Positions 1-12,059 of a stretch of DNA of 64,000 nucleotides are shown in pieces. The stretch's first letter is position 1. Each line of letters starts with the position of its first letter. The stretch lies in NCBI RefSeq assembly GCF_000219625.1, contig NC_018216.1, positions 992,001 to 1,056,000 on the forward strand, in the 5' to 3' direction. Made by a program: the position numbers and the translations under genes. The DNA comes from Zymoseptoria tritici IPO323 (lineage: Eukaryota > Ascomycota > Dothideomycetes > Mycosphaerellales > Mycosphaerellaceae). The notes below the pieces were generated by a model. It had not been told where the DNA came from. It saw nothing but the letters and a program-made list of their open reading frames with translations, and did no database searches.

Positions 1-109
1 AGCAGAGGCGGTGTGGGTAGAACATACTGGCCAAGACAAAAACGATCAGTGTGATGATCGAGCGCCATTCCCGAATGCGATCAGTGTCCAGATCCACGGT
101 ATCGGACAT
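1..109 (-). CDS. Possible N-terminus of an unknown membrane protein (partial)
   Basis: An ATG at 109 on the minus strand opens a 36-codon frame that runs off the left edge. The frame has an acidic start (MSDTVDLDTD), then a basic stretch and a hydrophobic segment (LIVFVLASMF) that could begin a membrane span. A possible splice acceptor (CAG) lies just upstream at about 120, so an earlier exon is also possible. I do not recognise the family. If real, the gene is divergent from the transporter at 1507. A chance frame of this length is quite possible, so confidence is low. Confidence 0.25.
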   Translation of the reverse strand, partial: MSDTVDLDTDRIREWRSIITLIVFVLASMFYPHRLC

Positions 110-1506
110 GACTGGATTGGCTGCAAGGATGATTATGAGTTCGGACGGAAAGCGAGGGACAATGACTGCTTCGTTGTGAAACGCGGCATCGTAGACGATG
201 CAGGACGATGCTCTTGTATCTTCGTCACAGCGCGTTGTTAGTGTTGAGGTAGAACTGTGCTGACAGAGGCAGTGTTCGTCTGGGGTCTAGCTGACAGAGG
301 CGAAGCTAACAAGGAACGACCAGGTGGAGGCGGAGGGAGCTGACAAGTCTTGCTTGGCATGCCAGGGCTGGTTGATGGAACGGACAGGTGCCGGGTGTTG
401 AGCTGGCGGTGAACGCAAAGGTGAACTGGTTCCGTGCCGGGTGACAAAATTGCTGCACAGACTACCTTACCTGCACGCCTATCTAGCATACCTAGATACC
501 ACAGTAACAGCACGATCATTGTGCAAACCAAGTAGGCCAACATATAGCATGTCTACTAGCATACCTAGACGTCTTTCTACCATGTCCAAGGTACGAACTC
601 ATCCTTATGCCTGTTTAGTTCTGATATGTCGACTACCTCGGACACGACTTTTGCGACAAGCCACTATTTTTGTCCCCAGAACAGAGAGGTCTTGGCGTTC
701 ATCACCTCACCTCATCTTTCTTTCCATCACCTCATCTCATCACCTTTCATCACTACCTCACGTCGTCAGCTTCCATGGACAAGACCTTGTCAGACCTTCT
801 TTGTCCAGCTAAATCGGGTCATCAACGGCTCGAGAGCTCAACGCGCCAAGAATCCTCTAGCCTCGACATCGTCGTCGACGACGACTCCGCCCTTGTCCGC
901 TCTGCCCTACCCTGCCTCTCCGTGCTCACCGACATGCCTCAACTACACCTCTCCCACGTTCTCATCTCTCGCTGTCGCGATCAACCCTGCAGCGTGCATG
1001 GCATACCGTTCGCTCGCTCCCACCGAGCATCGATACAGTCATGAACAGCGCACGATTATGTGTTTCATCTAGCCTCGCTCCTCGTCGGCTGCTGACGACG
1101 CGTCTGGGCACAATCGGTTCTACGCCATGGTCCCTGATGAACGCGGCGATTCAGGCCACGATCGTACTGCGGCGAGCAGCGCACTGAGTTGAGCTGCGCC
1201 CCGTTCGGAACCATGGCGTGTACAGGTCCCGTACATGGACCAAGAAATGCTTGCATATCCTCGAACAGCTCATCGAGCCAATCCGAGCCCAAGATTTTGT
1301 CAATCCCTCCCTGAAGAGGACGTCAACGGAGATCTCAACGGTAGGCTCTATTCTTGTACCCACGAAGCTATCTGTACAAGCATCATCCTGAAGCTTGGAT
1401 ATATGCCCATCGTATCCGCGTCGTTGGTCGGTGGCTCCAAGGACCGCCGTTTTGTCTGCGCTATTTTCTCCATTGTCACTTTATCGTCAGTTCGCAACAA
1501 TCCGCA
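110..1506. other. Intergenic region upstream of the BOR1-like gene
   Basis: No gene is supported here. A pyrimidine-rich, CA/TC-repetitive tract at about 700-960 resembles a fungal promoter or 5' untranslated region. A 90-codon frame at 775-1044 (+) starts in a reasonable context (TTCCATGG) but overlaps a frame of similar length and has no recognisable motif. Base composition is ordinary, with CpA and TpG present, unlike the transposon blocks to the right. Confidence 0.4.
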
Positions 1507-3655
1507 ATGAAGGAAAGATCTGGCTTGTTCACGCGGATGTTGCGCCCATTCACACGTCGCGATGGCGCTCTTCGACCCTTCCGCTTGTTTTTCGCCGATC
1601 TGACCATTCTCTCTCGCCGCTACCTCTCCGACTGGACGGTCTTCAATCAAGTCGTCCTGGCGAGCGGAATTTTCATCTTCTTCACCAATCTCTTACCGGG
1701 CATTACTTTCGCAAGCGACCTGTACGACCTGACGGGGTCCAACTGGGGCACCATTGAGATTGTGCTGAGTATGGGCATCTGCAATGCTGTCTTTACTCTG
1801 TTCGGACTCCAGCCTTTGACGATTCTCGGTAAAGCTGCTCCGACACCCCGTCTTTCCAACGAGATGCTTACGCTCTCCATCCTCCAGGCGTTACCGGAAG
1901 CTTCACCATCCTCGCGGAGTACATCTACAAGATGTCCATCAACTCCTTTCAGGTCGACTTCCTTTCCTTCATGGCATGGTCGCTCATCCATGCTTGTTGG
2001 ATTTTGTGGCTACTTGCCATATTCAACGCACACGAATGGACCAGTAAGTAGATCCACGTCCACGTTCGGCCTCAGCATTTCTTGCCATCTTCGGTCTGCA
2101 CCGTACGACAAGTCCCTCAGCGGCTCGGAGTGTGCAGCCTGAGCAGAAGAACGAAAGTGGAGCTTCCGCGTTCCTGAGACTTCGCTGACCCTTACGACCT
2201 TCGCTCTTAGTGTTCTATGTCAGCGACTTCACCTGCGAGATCTTCAGCTTCCTCAACACCATCATCTACTTCTCCAAGGCTCTGCAGGAGCTACGACGTG
2301 GCCACCAAGAAATGGCCTTTGATGCCTTCCTCTACTCTGTCGTCGACTGCGTGGGAACATTCGCCTTGGCGGTGCTTTTGTCTACCGCCGAGAAATGGAA
2401 ATTCTTCCCGAATCACCTGAAGCTCTGGCTGCGGCAATATGCGACCATAATTGCCGTTGTGACCTTCGTCGGTATCGGATACGTCGGAGACGCAGCAGGG
2501 CTTGAAAAGAATCGGCTTCAAACAAGCAGCGATCGCCTCGCACCATCGTCACCCACGCGCACGACTTTCTTCGTGCAATTTTGGCAACTGCCAGTCACCT
2601 ATGCCTTTGTGGCCATCCTGCCTGGTGCGATTGTTGCAATGCTATTCTTCTTCGACCACGAAATCAGCACCATCATCTGCACGAACAAGCGACGATACGG
2701 TACCCGCAAACCTAGCGGTCTCGCTCTCGATATCATGCTGCTGGGTGTGACCACGGCTCTGTGTGGGCTACTGGGCGTCCCTCCATCGAACGGTCTTCTG
2801 CCGCAGTCACCATTGCATTCCGAGAGTCTATTGCACACCGACAAGGACGAAGAAGAGTTTGAGGAGGACATCTTGATCGATCGATATGGCATCGAGCACC
2901 TCGTTCGCAAACCCGTGAGCCGAGTCTACGAGCAGCGGTGGAGCAAGATGATCCAGTCTCTGGCGATCCTAGCCTGCATCGCACCTCCACTTCAAAAGGT
3001 CCTCGGCTTGACACCGAAGAGCGTGCTCGCAGGCCTCTTCATGTTCATGGGACAACAGAGTCTCTTCACCAATCCCATCCTCTCCCGGACACTGGATTTG
3101 CTCACGCCAGTACGACACCTACCCAAGCTTCCTCCTGGAATCGCGAGATATCGACCTATCCATGGGTACACGCTGTTCCAAGTCGTCATTGCCATTGCCG
3201 TATTCGTGGTGACACTTACGCCAGCCGCGCCCGGCTTTCCAGTCATCATCGCAGCATTGGTTCCTTTCCGTGTCCTTGTCATGCCAAAAATTTGGCACCC
3301 AGCGACACTCGCACACTTGGACAAATGGTCGTGTCGAGACGAGACACGCAAGGAAACGGAATGCGAGCCGAGCATGTGTGAGCGTGGAGGAGAAATTGCG
3401 ACAGCACCTCTGATTCCAAGCCTGGTTGCGCTGTCCGACTTCGACGTCGAGCGAATATTGGCCCACCAGAGGAGTTCGATCTCTCACCGGAGGAGCGTCC
3501 TTTCCCGCCAAAGGAGCATCCTCACCCACCAGAGGAGTGTGCTCTCTCGTGAAAGGGGTGATCATGTCCTCTCACGCCAGGAGAGCGAGCCGATGATGCC
3601 GCCTGAGAGAAGTGCCACCACCGATACGTCTGGACGAGGCAGGCACGGATCCTAA
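1507..3655 (+). CDS. SLC4/BOR1-family bicarbonate or borate transporter
   Basis: Three exons (1507-1828, 1888-2043, 2211-3655) sum to 1,923 nt and give 640 residues. Introns are 59 and 167 nt with GT...AG ends, and the joins restore continuous family sequence (ILG/VTG and EWT/MFYVS). Family hallmarks are the NLLPGITFASDLY segment in the first helix, QPLTILGVTG, and the NGLLPQSPLHSESLL loop typical of anion exchangers and fungal BOR1. About ten hydrophobic spans are visible. In yeast and plants BOR1-type proteins export borate; the substrate here is inferred. Start ATG 1507 was chosen because upstream in-frame sequence is not transporter-like. The C-terminal tail (about residues 577-612) is a degenerate seven-residue repeat rich in Ser, Arg and Gln. 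A tandem repeat begins about 110 bp after the stop. Confidence 0.85.
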
Positions 3656-3769
3656 TTTTCCTTTGGATTTTGGCAATACCATGGCGCATATGTCTAGTCT
3701 CGAGGATCTTATTAAGAGAGCTTATTGTTGCAAGTGACGCGTACAAGTAAGTTGGTCTAATCGTCTTAA

Positions 3770-3951
3770 TAGCCGTACATGTCGCCGTATATGCCACCGT
3801 ACATGTAACGATATATAGCCGTACATGCCGCCGTACATGCTGCCGTACATATAACGATATATAGCCGTACATGCTACGTTACATATAACGATATATAAAC
3901 GTACATGTAAAGATATATAACCGTACATGTAACGATATATAACCGTACACC
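3770..3951. repeat. Short tandem repeat, GTACATG/ACGATATATA units
   Basis: About eight degenerate units of roughly 22-24 bp alternate a GTACATG-type core with ACGATATATA. The array runs directly into the repeat R at about 3944. Traces of the same GTACATGT core precede the other R copy near 27,420-27,450, so the motif may be tied to the R boundary. Confidence 0.75.
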
Positions 3952-4080
3952 GTTATTTTTTGAGGCCGCTAGCGCCTTGGCGCGGACGCTAGCGGGCCGT
4001 TTACTTCTAACCGACTTGAGATCGCCGTCAGGGGGTACGAGCTAGCCGGCTTTAGTCTAACGCCAAGTGGAGGAAAGGAT
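3944..4080. repeat. Repeat R, copy 1, left part
   Basis: The sequence starting GTACACCGTTATTTTTTGAG and continuing through a GC-rich GCTAGCG stretch recurs at 27,446. In both places it leads into a Tc1-like element at a TA. The first 50 bp are close to identical and the rest is more diverged. I found no terminal inverted repeats or coding capacity, so its class is unknown. Confidence 0.5.
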
Positions 4081-4245
4081 TACAGTGGGGTGCAGTAAGT
4101 CTGGGCCTTGGCGTATGAACTTCGTGACCGCGTTTTTTAACACTATTCTTCTACACGCTCTTAATAGCTACACTACGCACCCCGTTGTTACAGATTTTAC
4201 ACAATCGTAGACGTAATACTAAACTTACGCTTAGCGAAAAATCCT

Positions 4246-4415
4246 TGTCACAGGTAAATAATGTATACACGAGAGTTCAGAGTCTATGTTAGATATAGCA
4301 AGTTCGATAAAGAAGCAGCCTAGAACCTCGCGGTAAGCGTAGAAAAGGATGTAGGCTACTAAGACAAAGTACGGGGTTACGCTACGTATTATAGAAAGGG
4401 CGCTAGTCCCTTATA
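4246..4415 (-). repeat. 3' LTR of Gypsy A1
   Basis: This 170-bp LTR runs from TGTCACAGG to CCCTTATA on the plus strand. It has more RIP changes than the partner LTR at 10874 (for example CTTATA where the partner keeps CTCACA). Confidence 0.95.
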
Positions 4416-4729
4416 ATACCCCCCTCCTCTCGGTACGCGGAAAAGTCGTCGGCAACTAACATAAAAATAGCGGACTATTTACCCTCCTCCTTTAGACCTA
4501 CTACAATCGTCTAATTAGCTAAAATTTACTACTATTGTCCGCTCTTTTCTTAGTATTATCGTAAGTCCGGGCGAAAACTATCGGATCCCGATATAATAAG
4601 CCCGCTATACTTTACTCTATCTCTTTACTTTTCTAGTATTGTCGAGAAAGTAATAATACATAGAAAACACGCCCTTAGAGCCTAGGGCTATATATAAATA
4701 CCCTGCCCCCCCCTCTTTTCTACTACTAT

Positions 4730-4793
4730 TATTACTAAATCGTTAAGGTAAGTTTTTAACCTAAAGGTTAAGGGTTCGAGTCCTTTACTTTTA
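4730..4793 (+). ncRNA. tRNA-like module in Gypsy A1 (antisense to the element)
   Basis: The sequence contains a D-arm-like ACTAAATCGTTAAGG, an anticodon-loop-like TTTTTAA, and a T-arm GGGTTCGAGTCC. The overall layout resembles tRNA-Lys(UUU). The 5' acceptor strand does not pair with the 3' side, so it is unlikely to be a working tRNA. It is conserved at the same place in A2 (58,231-58,295, -) and A3 (51,395-51,458, +), just upstream of the antisense frame on the same strand. Confidence 0.5.
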
Positions 4794-4831
4794 TCTAGGA
4801 CCCTAGTGCTTTTCTAACAGAGTTATAGATA

Positions 4832-5674
4832 ATATCTATTTTTAGTAATAATAACAATCCTCCGAACAACAACCTAGGTCCCGGCCTTACCTTCCTACTA
4901 GCCGCTAACAACCCGCCGGCGCCCGCCCCCGCTCCTCCTCTAGCGGCTCCCGCTTAGAACTAGCCGCGTACTATTATTTATTGCGAGCTATGCGCTAAGA
5001 GCGGAATCGACTACGTCCTACTGGTAGTATAAAATATATCCTGCCTATTTTCCGCCGGACCCTACTAATAAACTTAAATAGGCCGATCTCGCGCGTATAG
5101 GAGCTATTACTCTAAGCGTAAGAACTACGCTAAACTATAAGTTATAACCGGGCTCCGCTCGAAAGTCGCCGCTAACTACCTAGTCCTTAATTCGCCTATA
5201 TTGCCTACGCCCTTTAGACCCGCGTAGGAACTTAGTAGGCAGCGTAAGTATCGCCAGCCTCCGCTCGAAAACCGTCGGCTAATTAGACTATAGTAATAAG
5301 GCTTATAATAGTTTAGGTGCTGCTCTTAAGGCTTAGAAGGCCCTAAAGCTACTATAGGTAGTAGGTTTGCTCTCTACGTAGGTTCTCTTCTTATCTCCGA
5401 TCGAAAAGCCCTACTAACTGCTCGAAATAGTCTAGTAGCCTTAGAGATTACTTGTTCTATAGAGGAGGTCGTCGCGTAGTAAGGACAAATGTAAGTACTT
5501 CGCCGGTCTCCGTTCGGTATAACCCGCTAACTGCTTATTAGTCCTAGTAGCATTCCTACTACTCTCGTATTAGGTAGGCGTTACTCCTTGTAGATAGCTA
5601 CTTCCGCTCGTTCTCGGTCGGTTCCCGGCGTAGAATATAGTAGTACGATTGCTATTCTAAAAAGCAATTTATAA
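4832..5674 (+). pseudogene. Antisense accessory frame of Gypsy A1 (unknown function)
   Basis: The frame covers 281 codons on the strand opposite gag-pol. The only interruptions are TAG/TAA, the expected RIP products of CAG, CAA and TGG; no TGA was seen. The start codon has been RIPed to ATA here, but A3 keeps ATG at the same place. The predicted N-terminus is Asn/Pro/Gly rich followed by a Pro/Ala stretch; the middle is basic. No known domain was recognised. It ends within about 50 nt of the pol stop, tail to tail. Confidence 0.6.
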
Positions 5675-5718
5675 AATAAAAATTCTTATATAACCTCTTA
5701 TTCTCCTCGTACGTCCGG

Positions 5719-8700
5719 TTACTTCTTCTCGGTAACTGCTCTCTTTTTCCTTTTCTTAATATACTTCTCTTTTAGCCTATTATTAACTTTAGCATTTCTA
5801 AATTTTTACTCGAAGTTATCTATAGCGACAGTATCCGCTAGGTTGTCTAAGGGCTCCTATGTTAGATCGTAGTAGCCGGTCTATTTAACTAGGACCTCCC
5901 TTCCCCCTTCTCTATTCTTTAGTACTATCCTCGTATATAGTAGTTCTTCTACATTCTATTCCTCGTACGACTTAATTAATACTAGATCCGGCTAGTAATC
6001 GTTAGAGACCTAGCCTAGGAGAGGGTCGTCGCTCGCTAGTCTTAGTAGATCTAAATAGAAGACCGGATAAATATTGCTAGGGATCCTAGCTAAATGGATA
6101 GAAACCGGCAATAAGACCTTATTAACTATATACTTCGTATTCTTATAGTCTAGGCTTTCCTTAGGGCGATTAGTGCGATAATTCCTTAAATCTAGCTATA
6201 CCTTGTCGCCCTTCCGGTATATTAGCGCCGCGGTGCGCTTCCTATTAGCGGCCTCCTCCTACTTTTAGGTAGCGTCCGCTATACTTGCCTAGTATAGGTC
6301 TATAATTCCCTTTATTTTCTCTACGAACTTCGAGGCTCTCTAGGCTACGGCTAGCATAGAGGGCTCCTCGTTGTCCGGTTCTAAGGGTACGGGAGACGGG
6401 GCTTCGTATCTGTAAACTACGAAGAAGGGGCTTATTCCTAACCCCGAATAGTAACGGGCGTTTAGCGCTAATTAGGCCGTAGAGAGCTAGCGTTTCTAGT
6501 CGGACTACTTGTAATTAATATAGTTCCTTAGATAGGCTTAGACGTCCTAGTTTAGTCTCTCTAGGCCTCCGTCGGTTTAAGGGTAGTAAGCTAAGCTTAG
6601 TTGCTACTATACTCCGACTAACCGGTAGAGTGTTTTCTAGAATGTACTCGTCTAGTTCGTCCCCCTATCGCTCGTAATCGCGCTCGGTAGCCTATAATAT
6701 CTTACCTAGTAGTCTAGGAATCTCTCGGCGCACTCCTCTGCTTTTATACTAGGCATCGCCTCTAAAACGATAGACTTGCTTAAACGGTCCTTAATAACCT
6801 ATAGGTAATAGTTCCCCTTAGACTTAGGGAGGTCGGTTATAAAATCTATAGAGATCTCCTAGAAGAAGCAATTAGGAACCGGCAGAGGGCGTAGGAGTCC
6901 GTATTTGTACTCTCTCTACACCTTATTCCTTCCGCAGTAATCGTAGTTTCTTAAAAACCTCCTAATATAACGTAATTATAGGGGCTAGTAGAAGTTTCTT
7001 CCTAGTATAAAGGCTATAGAGTCCCGCCTAGGGTAGCCGTATACTAGGGAGTTATATACGGACTAAATAATCTTAGTGCAGAGTTTATCGTTTTGTAGAA
7101 TCTTAGTGTCCGCCAACTTGTATTCGGCCTCCGACGTAACCGCTGCTCTAGGAACCTACAACCTACCGCGATGCCTTAAGCGGCCCTTCTCGTTAATACT
7201 ACAATCCCTAATCTGGATTTTAACCTTTAGATCCGGTAGAATAGCCCGGGATCCGTCCTTAACAGCGTAGATTACCGTCTAATATTAGGTGTCCTTTTTT
7301 AAAGTCGGACCCTATAGTTTATTTAACTCGCTGTCCTAAAAGGGTCCCGCTATAGCCGCGTCCTTACTATCGGAATTCGGCTCTAAAGCTACTAGCTATA
7401 TTAGTATAGCTTATAGGTAGCAGAGTTAGATAGACGTAGCCGATAGGTTATTAGCTACTACCTCCCTTTCCCCTCCGGCCGCCGGCTAATTTAGGGCTAG
7501 ATTAGGTTCTAGGAACCTCCTAAACTGTAACATCTTATTGTCCTTGCCTAGAGTATCCTACTCCCTACGAGAAAGTGCGTCCGGTATAATTACTTCGGTC
7601 CCTAGTTAGTATACGAGTTTAAACTAGAACAAAGCAATAGTCTTAAACTATCGAATCTACCTCTTACTTAGCTACCTCTTCGTTATAAAGTACTCTAGGT
7701 TCTTATAGTCCGTCTAAATAGTAAAGGGACTATACGTCTTTAGCTTAGGTGCCTAGAATTTTAGGCAGGATATTACTACTAACATCTCCTTATCGTAAAT
7801 GTCGTAGTTAATCTCGGCCTTATTAAACTTCTATAAAAAGAAGCCTACTAGCTTTAGGACACTGTTCGCTTCTTATAGGAGCGCGCCTCTAATCGCGAAC
7901 CTACTATAATCCGTCTCTAGGAACGTAGGAAGCCCCGGGTCCTAGTATATAAGTACTAGAGCCCTATAATACTTCCCCTTTAACTTCTCGAATACTTCCT
8001 CCTTAAGCTCTCCTTAGGAGAACAGCGTTCCCTTCCTAGTAAGCGCGGTTAAGGGAGCGGCGATCTTAGAGTAGTTAGAGATAAACATCTTATAGTAGTT
8101 AGCAAAACCTAGGAACCTTCGAACCTTCTTCTATATTCGTAGTGCCTTCTAGTCTTCTACTACTTAAGTCTTCTTAGGGTCGGGTCCTACGCCTTTTCCG
8201 TTGGTATAAACGATAAACCCTAGGTACTTAACGGTCTTCTATACGAAAGCGCACTTCCCTAGGTCTAGGTACAGGCCCCTATCCTAAAGGGCCCGGAGGA
8301 CTATACGAACCTTCTAGTAGTAATCCTTAAGCGTACTATCGAAGTAGATAATTATATTATTACTATATACTAATACAAAGTCGTCTAGATATTCCCGTAA
8401 CAAATTGTTAATAAACCGCTAGAAAGTCGCTAGTGCCCTAGATAGACCGAACAGGCATACTAACTACTCGAACAGACTAAATTTAGTGCGGAAGGCTGTC
8501 TTGTACTCTTTGCCGGCTGCTATACGAATATAATAGAAGGCGGCTATAACGTTAACCTTCGTAAGCTATCGTAAGCCTGTAAGGTTCCTTAAGGTCTCCG
8601 GAACTAACAGGAGTAGGTACCTATTATACTTCGTTAAGGCGTTTAGTACTTAATAGTTATAGCAGAAACGTAGTCCCCCTCCCGGTTTGCGAGCGAAAAG

Positions 8701-10835
8701 TACTAGTGCTACAGCCTCCAAGGAACTTAGCCGGATATATCCCTTTTTTAGTAGGGCATCGATAACTTTTCTTAGGACTAGGAGTTCGTCCTTAGATATG
8801 CTATATAAGAGGCCCTAAGGTAAGCGGGGCAGTAAACTATCGGAATTCGGCCGGAGAGCAATCTTATAGTCTAGATCCCCTCTATAAGGAGCGAGCTTAT
8901 CGGCCTCCCGCGTCCTAAACAGCGGTAGTATATTATAAAGCTCCGGGGGGAGCCTACTCTTAAGCTGCTTGTCCGTTAGGGGCTCCTTTACTTCTAAGGA
9001 TTTCTAGATATCCTAAACCGTCGCTACAGCGAGGGTTATAAGCCTCTTAGCATCCTAAAGGGTCTTCTTAACGTCCTCGACTAAAGCTATAGCAGCCGCT
9101 ACAAAGCTGCCGGAGTCCTTAATCTCCTTATAGTTCCTCCCTTCTTCTACCTATTTGTTAGCGACACTATAGTAGAACTAGTGTTCCTCTAGTGTAGTCC
9201 GGATCTTATTATGCGCCTTCTAGGGGTTCCCGAGGATTAGAGGGAAGGCTAAGTTAGGCACGACGTAAGTATATACTAACTAGGTATATCCGCTTACTCC
9301 TATCCGGAACGCGACGACTCCCTTAATCTACGAGTTACGCATAGACGTAGTAGCGCCCTTAACGCCTCTCTTCTTATTGCTAACTAAGCTAAGCCTAAGG
9401 CCTTTAGCCAGGTCTCCGTTAATAGTAGCGTAGTATTAACATCCTTCGTCGATTAGGGCGAAGGTCCCGAAGGTTTCTTCTAGGACTACGTCGCTATAGA
9501 TTAGGGTACCGTTTATCTTGCTTTTAAACGCCTCCTAGCCTACTATTATTGCTACGGCTATACTATCTCCTACCCTAGCACTTCGGGAAGGAGTTAGTCT
9601 TTTCCCGTCTCTACGGAATCCGACTCCTCTTTATCGTCCTCTAGAACCGGTCCCGCGCGGACCGCATTTATTCTAGCGGGTAGCGTTACTACGGCGTAGG
9701 GACATTCGTGTCTACGGTGTCTATCCGCTCTATAGCGGAAGCAGAGTCCCTTCTATCGGCGTCGCTCTCTTTCTACGTCGTCGACCTACTTTGCTCTCTA
9801 CTTCCCTCTAGCATTATTATTCCGACTTCCTTAGCTTCTTAAGCGATTCCCGCTCGTCTAAGCCGGGGTTATAATAGTATCTCTATCGGCGTCTACCTGT
9901 ACTCTCGAGGTGCTCCTACCCTAAGGGCGCGCGGTTACCGGTATAGAAGAAATAGTATCCTTATTCTTCTCTTTCTACTTTTTGTTAGTAGCCTTAAATT
10001 AGTTAGTAGCCTCTAGATTAGTTATTACCCGCTCGACCTCCTCTATATAATCGTTATAGTCCTTAATATTTGCGATAGAGGTAGTATATATCTTTACAGG
10101 GTTCGAAAAGGTATATTTTAGGTACCTAATCTAGACCTCGTCTTTCTAGCTCGCTCCGCCGGTACTAAGTAGGAGATCGTCGAATCTTAGCTAGTAGTCG
10201 TACTATAGCTAACTAAGTTTATGCCGAAGGTTTGTAAGCTCTTCTAGTACGTTTAAGGCCTCTCTACTATCGCCGAAGACCTCTTTAAGTCGCGTAAAGA
10301 AAGCCTCGGGGTCCTACGCTTCGTTCGCTCCTCCCGACTCCTAGAAATAACGCATACGAGATCTCTCCTTATAAGAGAGGGTGTCGTAGATAGCGTCCTA
10401 GTAGTACGGGTCGGGGAGCGTTAGTTTAAGGCCGGCACATACTCGAAAGGCGCTTCTTAGCTGTAGTAGATAGTCTCGGAAAGTGCTCGACTTCCCGTCC
10501 TAGGCTACCGGCTTCTAACCCTTAGGGCCTAAGGGTTTTAAGTCGTCGCCCGCGGCCGTTCGACCGGAGATCGCCTAGGTTAGTGCTCGAATTAGGTTGT
10601 TTATAGAAGGGGCCGCTAGATCCACTAGGGCTCCTCTAGTCTCGGCTGCCGGCTATGGTATATTCCGCTCGGCTTCCGCCTAATTAATAGCGTTCCGCTA
10701 ATGTTCTAGCTCTACCTACATTACATTTTAACGTATATACAGTTGCTAGAGGAACGTTTGTAGATCGGGTATACTCGGCTCCTCCGGATTAACGTTACCG
10801 GATCCCGAAGGATTTACGCTGTTGTCTATTATGTC
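5719..10835 (-). pseudogene. gag-pol relic of Gypsy A1
   Basis: In element order: a gag with a damaged CCHC knuckle, an aspartic protease, reverse transcriptase (ARKPGGGLRF motif at about 8690; active site at about 8346-8372), RNase H, integrase and a C-terminal chromodomain (about 5800-5980). The RT active site reads YSNN rather than YxDD, explained by TpG to TpA changes in two adjacent GAT codons. Numerous TAG/TAA stops make it non-functional. The gag start is approximate. Confidence 0.85.
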
Positions 10836-10873
10836 GTTTATAGTAGGAGTTGTATCGAATAGATCGAACTTAA

Positions 10874-11043
10874 TATTACGGGTAAACAATATATACACGA
10901 GAGTTCAGAGTCTGTATTAGATATAGCAAGTTCGATAAGGAAGCAGCCTAGAACCTCGCGGTAAGCGCAGAAAAGGATGTAGGCTGCTAAGACAAAGCAC
11001 GGGGTTGCGCCACGTGTCATAGAAAGGGCGCCAGTCCCTCACA
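10874..11043 (-). repeat. 5' LTR of Gypsy A1
   Basis: This 170-bp LTR retains several CpA/TpG sites lost from the left LTR. In element sense the 9-mer ATCGAACTT lies inside it, and its complement AAGTTCGAT starts 2 nt beyond the LTR edge. Confidence 0.95.
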
Positions 11044-11741
11044 ATCCTAGCTCTAGGGACGCGTGTACGCTAGTAAAGGGGACACTGCTATCGCTGCTAA
11101 CGAAGCCCTTCTATACGCGACTATTAAGTACGTTCTTGCGCGTATTGTATAACGTAACACCTTCGAGAACCTCCTTCGTAGCGGTCGCCTTCGTACGTAT
11201 ACCGAACAAGACGCGAGATCCGTTGTTCGAATCGCGAGAAAACACCTAAAATATACGTACGAATAGCTCCGTAAGGGCTTAGGCACGAATCTTAGCTACT
11301 AGATCCTACGAGCGATACTATACGACTACAACTTAATAAACTAGCGTTATAAGAAGCGTCCGGAGCTTATATAGGAACATGCTCGCATTCGGCTTGCGTA
11401 GGCCTACCGTTACCGCGATATAGACTAGTTAAGATAGCTGTTTTTAGACGAGTGTTTAGTCGAGAAGGGCACGGGTAAAGAGGCTATATAGGCATTCGGA
11501 TATCTAGGTAAAAAATAGACGAAGGAACGAATATAGACCTACCCTAAGGGTAAACAAGGCTCGGTAATAGTCTAGGGCATAATTAGCAAGAGCATTAAAG
11601 ACATACACCTTGTAATAATGCAGCGTAATGCTAATAGTCTAAGAGGGGGGTATTTAGCAAGATCTTATACCGGTACACTCGAGGATAGCCTATTTCCTTA
11701 CTACGAAGGGTAGTGTTTTTAACAGGACAACGCACTAGTTT

Positions 11742-12016
11742 TGTCAGAGGCTGGTGCCTGAGGCTGCATTGGCTTTGCCGATGCCTGGGCCAACGCCCAA
11801 CGGACGAACGCCGGTTCAGAAATCTACTAGGCCGAATCGGGAACAAGCTTCCTTTCGGCCGACTAGAAGGCTACGTATGCGCCAAGCGACGCTACGCGCA
11901 CATACAGCTTATACTCGACGTTCTGTTGTTCTAGATAGATCTTCTTTTTGGTAGCTTTAGAATTTTATATATTTGGATCTGGCCCTTTGTAAGCAACTTC
12001 GGTTTAGACCCTTACA
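11742..12016 (+). repeat. 5' LTR of Gypsy D
   Basis: 275-bp LTR from TGTCAGAGG to CCCTTACA. AGCTTTAGAA at 11953-11962 is the exact complement of 12019-12028, 2 nt past the LTR end, which suggests self-priming. Confidence 0.95.
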
Positions 12017-12059
12017 TTTTCTAAAGCTCGCTATCGAATAGATCCCTCGACGGAAATAC

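Larger units (their letters stand above)
4246..11043 (-). mobile_element. Gypsy family A chromodomain LTR retrotransposon, copy A1
   Basis: This is a 6,798-bp element with 170-bp LTRs and the 5-bp target duplication ATCCT at 4241-4245 and 11044-11048. The uninterrupted site is visible in Tc1 element 2. Orientation is minus: the purine tract lies next to the left LTR (4416-4430, C-rich on the plus strand) and gag starts next to the right LTR. It carries gag, protease, reverse transcriptase, RNase H, integrase and chromodomain relics plus an antisense frame near the 3' end. RIP has turned Gln and Trp codons into TAG/TAA throughout. The length is identical in A2 and A3. Confidence 0.95.

Noticed and set aside
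775..1044. 90-codon frame upstream of the transporter
   Set aside because: A frame of similar length overlaps it in another phase, and no domain or splice link to the transporter was found.
3770..3951. CRISPR-like array
   Set aside because: Repeats are degenerate and contiguous with no unique spacers, and the genome is fungal.
11053..11286. 77-codon minus-strand frame in Tc1 element 1 and its counterpart at 28,589-28,822
   Set aside because: Both are antisense shadows of the transposase relic.
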